A stretch of DNA of 64,000 nucleotides from Phymorhynchus buccinoides (taxonomy: Eukaryota > Mollusca > Gastropoda > Neogastropoda > Raphitomidae). The DNA lies in the NCBI GenBank assembly GCA_017654935.2, contig CM065691.1, positions 23,952,115 through 24,016,114 of the forward strand, in the 5' to 3' direction. This document shows, piece after piece, positions 51,480-64,000 of this stretch. Under the pieces are notes generated by a model. It had not been told where the DNA came from. It did not search any database and was given only the letters and a program-made list of their open reading frames with translations. A program made the translations under genes and the position numbers. Positions within the stretch are counted from its first letter, which is position 1. Every line of letters begins with the position of its first letter.

Positions 51480-51995
51480 GAAAGCGTACAAAGGCGAGCA
51501 ACCAAATTAATAAAATCAATTAAAAAAATTGGATATGTGGGGACAGACTTCGTAAGTTAAGTTTACCATCCTTAAAATTCAGAAGATTAAGGGGAGATTT
51601 GATAAATGTTTATAAAAATGTTCCTAACCCTGACAAAACTAACAAACATTTGTTTCAATTATCTAGTGATTTGAGAACCTGTAACAGCGAACTAAAAATA
51701 TAACCCAATACAGTAGAACTAACATGAGGAAAAACTTCTTTTCTAACAGAGTCACTCAGTACTGGAACAATCTCCCTGCACAAACTTGCTTCTAATATTA
51801 ACCATTTAAAAAAACCTCCTAGATAGTGATCCCAAAATTGCTGTATGGAAATACAATTATGATTAAGACAACAATGATTGCTCAAAAAGCGTCACAGCTA
51901 CGCCAATCTAACTGCTAAACAAAATCACTAAATCGAACAATCAAAAGAAAGGGCACATCAAGAGGCCGCGAGGCCTGGCTGCCCTGAAAATCTGA
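51480..51995 (+). mobile_element. Decayed LINE reverse-transcriptase end (CR1/jockey-like)
   Basis: Plus-strand frames give RRLRGDLINVYKNV, then RKNFFSNRVTQYWNNLPAQT, which is the end of a non-LTR reverse transcriptase with frameshifts. The 3' part reads agaggccgcgaggcctggct. Confidence 0.72.
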
Positions 51996-52281
51996 CCTGA
52001 CCTGACCTGTGATACAATCCTCAATTACACTCATTCCAGAATGGTCAGCTCATTGACCGTGGGCCCTCAAGAGAAGAAGAATTACCATAAATACATGAGA
52101 AAAAACAACCACTACAAAGAAAAAAATTACAAAAAATCACAGTGTCCTTAGATAACCCCCAAGAACAAGTCCCACCCTCGTGGAAATCAACTTCAAGACT
52201 AAGTGGAGTGAAAAACAAAACAAAAAACAACAACAATGAAACTAACAAACCCACATTCGCTTCCCTTGCCCCCCACCTGTC

Positions 52282-52436
52282 CTTTGGCATTAGAAAACAC
52301 ATTCGCAAGTCCCTACCCAGATCTTTAAAATCATTAGATGCATTAAAAAAAAAGGTGATCAATTAAACACATTCGCAAGTCCCTACCCAGATCTTTAAAA
52401 TCATTAGATGCATTAAAAAAAAAGGTGATCAATTAA
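52282..52436 (+). repeat. Perfect tandem duplication of about 71 bp
   Basis: acacattcgcaagtccctac to aaaaaggtgatcaatta occurs twice back to back without a mismatch, so it is recent or an assembly duplication. Confidence 0.92.
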
Positions 52437-53069
52437 TTAAAAGCATACATTATTAATGTCCCAAGGTTGAAAGATTCTTTATAATGAATCAGGACAGCTG
52501 ATTGATAGAAAACAATAGCAGAAACTGTCATTTCTGTGTCAGTTCTGTTGACATAACAGGCCAAAAGGTCTGCTATCAGATGGATCTGATATGACACAGG
52601 ACATAAGGGACAAGCCCAAAGCAGTCAAAGGATTAAAATGACAAATGCACTCCAAATCAAAGACAAAAGTCGACAAAAGTGTATTTGAACCACCAAAAAA
52701 CATGACATGATCAGTTAACTATTAGATGAATCATGTTTAAAGAAATTTATAAAAAGCTGTTAGCAAACTTCGGCAAAAGGTTTTCACCCTGAACAGTTTC
52801 AACTTATCAACGAAACATTTTACTTACTAATTTTAGTTATCCACAAGAATTCACAATAAAAAATCAATATCACTGCATGCACAAAACTCACCAAAGCACC
52901 ATTATCAATCATTTTGCTCTTTTTTTTAAAAGCCTTTTTTTTATATATATGCATTGTACCTTTTGCATACCAAAACAAACAATCAAAATTAATTCTACCA
53001 ACTGTCATTTCTAGCTTGGTTCATATCTGTGTTTTCATTGCTGTTGATAAAGATACCTGATTAATATAT

Positions 53070-53450
53070 TGTCGGTGAAATTCAAAAACCTCGTATCTTG
53101 ATTTTTGCTTTTTTTTAGTTAGATACATAGTCAGCTCTCTAATTTGTCCTGCCAAAATTTACACCAAAAGCTCCTATCTCTAACAACTTTCTATCTAGGG
53201 TAAATGAGGTTGTGAAAATAGAGGAAAAACTTGTAAGTCCCAAATTCAAATCTAGTTAAGGACAAACCAAACTCGTATCTTCGTGCTTTTCAAGTATAAA
53301 TTAAAAAAATTTAAAGTAATTTTAACGAAATACTCACAATGTCAATTGTGGTCAACGCGGTTAATTTTTAAAAGTTTTCTTTCATTTTTTCTGAAAACTA
53401 CCAAAATTGAGATATGCGTTTTTTGAATTTCACCGATGATATTTTGATGT
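53070..53450 (-). mobile_element. Inverted-repeat-ended family D, copy 2
   Basis: ttgtcggtgaaattcaaaaa with cctcgtatctt at left and its inverse at right (tttttgaatttcaccgatga). Interior matches 7985-8410 in reverse. Confidence 0.8.
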
Positions 53451-53935
53451 TCCTCTAGCTTTGTCTCCACCCTCCTCCCTTTAGTTCTTTTATTTTCACC
53501 CCTTAGTGAAATCTACACAATCAGTTCTAAAAGGTTTTCATTCTTAATAATCATTACAGGACTAAACAAATGCAGTCTAATCCAACCTGATGAAAATGTT
53601 CAAACAAGCTAGCATGAATTACAAATAAATGCGTAACATTTGCTGCCAAACCAGCTTCACTTGTTAACAAAAACTAAAAAGCAGATAATTCTTAATTTTG
53701 TAAAAAAAAATATATATAAAAAGTTTAATAAAAAAAAGAATAAAAAAAAGATTTTATACAAAATTTAAAGCAGCTATCCATAATGCACATAAGGTATTCA
53801 GCCATGTACAAACTGTACAGTAAAAATAGAGAGAATGAAAAATAAGCAATCCAATATGATAATAATATCAAAAGAGAAGAAAAATAGATTATCTGACAAG
53901 TGTAAACTCTATCAGTTTTAAAAGCATACTGTAGT

Positions 53936-54125
53936 GGTACCATAGCCGATGAGGTTTTACCGAGGCGTGGTTACCGCTACACATATCTGTATTATAACAA
54001 AAATTGGATCTTTACTGGTGTGGCACTGCCTCTGGGCATTGTCCCCAGAAATGTTCCCACCATCTTTGTATTTACAAATGTCCCATATGTGTCTATGACG
54101 AGAGGACGTAAAACACCATTTTTCA
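53936..54125 (+). repeat. Dispersed repeat family A, copy 7
   Basis: gtggtaccatagccgatgag to cgagaggacgtaaaacacc, near full length. Confidence 0.86.
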
Positions 54126-54341
54126 TTCAGTGTAAACTCTATGCCATATAATGCTGAAATATATGTACATAGCTAAGCAGGCACATACACACAGATATGC
54201 TTATTAAGGGCATGTACCCTGGCTTAAAATGTAAAAGAATCACTCCAGTATGGATATTAATATTGAAACAAGATATATTTTTTTGTAACCAATTTTATAA
54301 TTAATATCTGACTTTGTTTAAGTGAATACAATATAAACGTT

Positions 54342-55529
54342 TTTATTGTTTATTTCATCATTCAAATTACGCTGGAACTAAGAGACAGGGGCCTATGGCA
54401 CTACTGATCATGAATGAAACTCAACAGCTGCAGCTCCCCCGAATACGGAGTGTGGCTGCCCACGTGGCGGGGTAATCAAAAACGGTCACACACGTAATGT
54501 TCTCATCCATAGCTGATGCACTTGTACCATAGTGATCAAGTGCTTCCGCTGTTGGGATGATCCCTGGAGTCTTTGAGTCAGGGTAATTCAACAACAACAA
54601 CAGCTGCAACCTAAGAATGAGCTTATAATCTTTTTTTTTTATTATCTAAAAATACCAGACTGGATTTAACATTGTGATATGATCAATTTAGAAGTATATT
54701 CGATTCTTAAAGTCTGGATAAACAGATTGTTTCACCACTCTTACTTACTATAAAAAATTCAATCCCAGCCCGTCGGAATAGCATCAGCCCCCTCTGCTAT
54801 CTGGCAGTCATGGTTGGAAATGACTGGCATACATATTCAATCTTTTATGCAAATACGTTAAAATCTACTTTGCATAAAAAACAACCAACATTCATAATCA
54901 AGGATATGCATTAATTCGTTCTCTCAAGGAAGCACTATAGAAATCAACAGAGAAATGTTAAAATTACTGAAACAAAAAAGGAATTCAACAATGTAAGTTT
55001 CTGAATAACAAAAAAAATGTGTTATGAAACATCTCTTGACATCCCATGCTTTACCCACCAAGCAAAGACTGAATTAACTATCTTATGAATAAAATAAAAA
55101 AGAGACATCAAGACTACATCTTTTGGCTTAATTACTTTTTGGTTTTTCTGTCTCTTTGTATAAATAACTTTTGGTATTTCTATTTCTATTTACCAAAAAA
55201 AAGTATGCACATGTAAGCAAATCCATACTTTTTAAAAGCAAAACTATATATTTTTTTATCTTTTAAAAAGTCCTTATGTTGTACACTTTCCCTAACCTTT
55301 ACGCGGGCCAGCTTCAGATTATATAAATAATAAAACGCACTTCATTATTCAAAGACAACCTTCTTTTTTTTTAAAAGTGTCTTCTATGTACTACCTGTTT
55401 TCAGCCCTCCAAAGTGACAGTGAAAATAGCAAAATATATAGTTTGTTTTGGCTATGTACAGTAAAAGCCTTTGGTTGAAGCATTCATAGATTAATATCAC
55501 AGTAGCGCTGAGAGCATCAGCTGGTCTGC
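54342..55529 (-). other. Possible 3' UTR of the CCDC169-like gene
   Basis: No reading frame of note lies downstream of the stop codon. The sequence is AT-rich. Minus-strand AATAAA occurs at 54342-54347 and 54350-54355 as a possible polyadenylation signal. Where the transcript really ends is not determinable from sequence, and the repeat copy at 54412-54590 lies inside. Confidence 0.25.
54412..54590 (-). repeat. Dispersed repeat family G
   Basis: Minus strand: cctgactcaaagactccagg, gatcatcccaacagcggaag. The same block occurs in part at 31298-31340 (plus) and 34370-34443. No coding potential despite an open frame. Confidence 0.65.
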
Positions 55530-63704
<8,175 letters not shown>

Positions 63705-64000
63705 CTTTAAAACACATAGAAGAAATAAGACAAGTTTTCATTATTAGAGTTCAACAAGAGAAACCTAATAGTAATAACACACATCTTAATCGTCCAACAT
63801 TTAACTCATCTTAATTATATAACAAGCATTACTTAAATGCACTATCAAAGAGAATTGGATCCCACTAAATAGAGAGGTGGTACAGGGGTGTGTGTGTAGC
63901 TCTCTACCTATATCTAACCCCATAGTCGTCCTACCTGACCTCTCTGTGTGTGTGTGTGTATGTGTGCGCGTGCACGTGTGTGTGAGTGTGTGCGTGCATG

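Overview
The window is eukaryotic nuclear DNA, most likely from a marine mollusc and probably a gastropod. That is an inference. It rests on AT-rich introns full of CA, GA and poly-G tracts, tRNA-derived SINEs with a strongly conserved central domain, many small inverted-repeat elements, and two metazoan genes split into short exons. There are no operons, ribosome binding sites or bacterial signals.

Layout. Positions 1-13300 are repeats: a decayed hAT-type transposon (79-1422) and an uninterrupted Tigger/pogo transposase reading frame (4302-5976), surrounded by nested miniature elements. From 13317 to 46601 the minus strand carries 20 exons of an ortholog of the iron-sulfur DNA helicase DDX11 (ChlR1). 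They are in order, and every splice phase I derived fits, with one acceptor (exon 14) chosen for phase. The predicted product runs 686 codons, from an acidic N-terminus through the Walker A, motif Ia, Fe-S and DEAH regions to motif III. The exons for the rest of helicase domain 2 are not in the window, so the gene runs off the left edge across an intron of at least 13.3 kb that holds the Tigger ORF. Positions 46700-55500 are gene-poor, with MITEs, a LINE tail and TIR repeats. From 55530 to 63704 the minus strand carries the last six exons of a CCDC169-like coiled-coil gene whose 5' end lies beyond the right edge.

The most unusual feature is in the DDX11 gene. At five exons, a piece of exon together with its splice site has been amplified in place: exon 3 (Walker A; about 37 copies of 55 bp), exon 12 (DEAH box; four decayed copies), exon 13 (about 34 copies of 72 bp), exon 18 (three extra acceptors) and exon 19 (motif III; about 12 copies, each a 42-nt cassette with its own acceptor and donor that would stay in frame). 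The neighbouring CCDC169-like gene has one decayed duplicate of an exon edge. I know of no description of such exon-edge minisatellites recurring in one gene. They could affect splicing, or they could be partly an assembly problem.

The Tigger-like ORF has lost the first catalytic Asp but keeps a textbook PCNA-binding (PIP) box, so it is either a dead copy or a domesticated gene. Most of the remaining sequence can be sorted into repeat families: TTAA-flanked (piggyBac-like), TA-flanked (mariner or pogo-like), TWA-flanked (Harbinger-like) and hAT-like MITEs, two SINE families, and LINE 3' ends that still encode the tail of reverse transcriptase.
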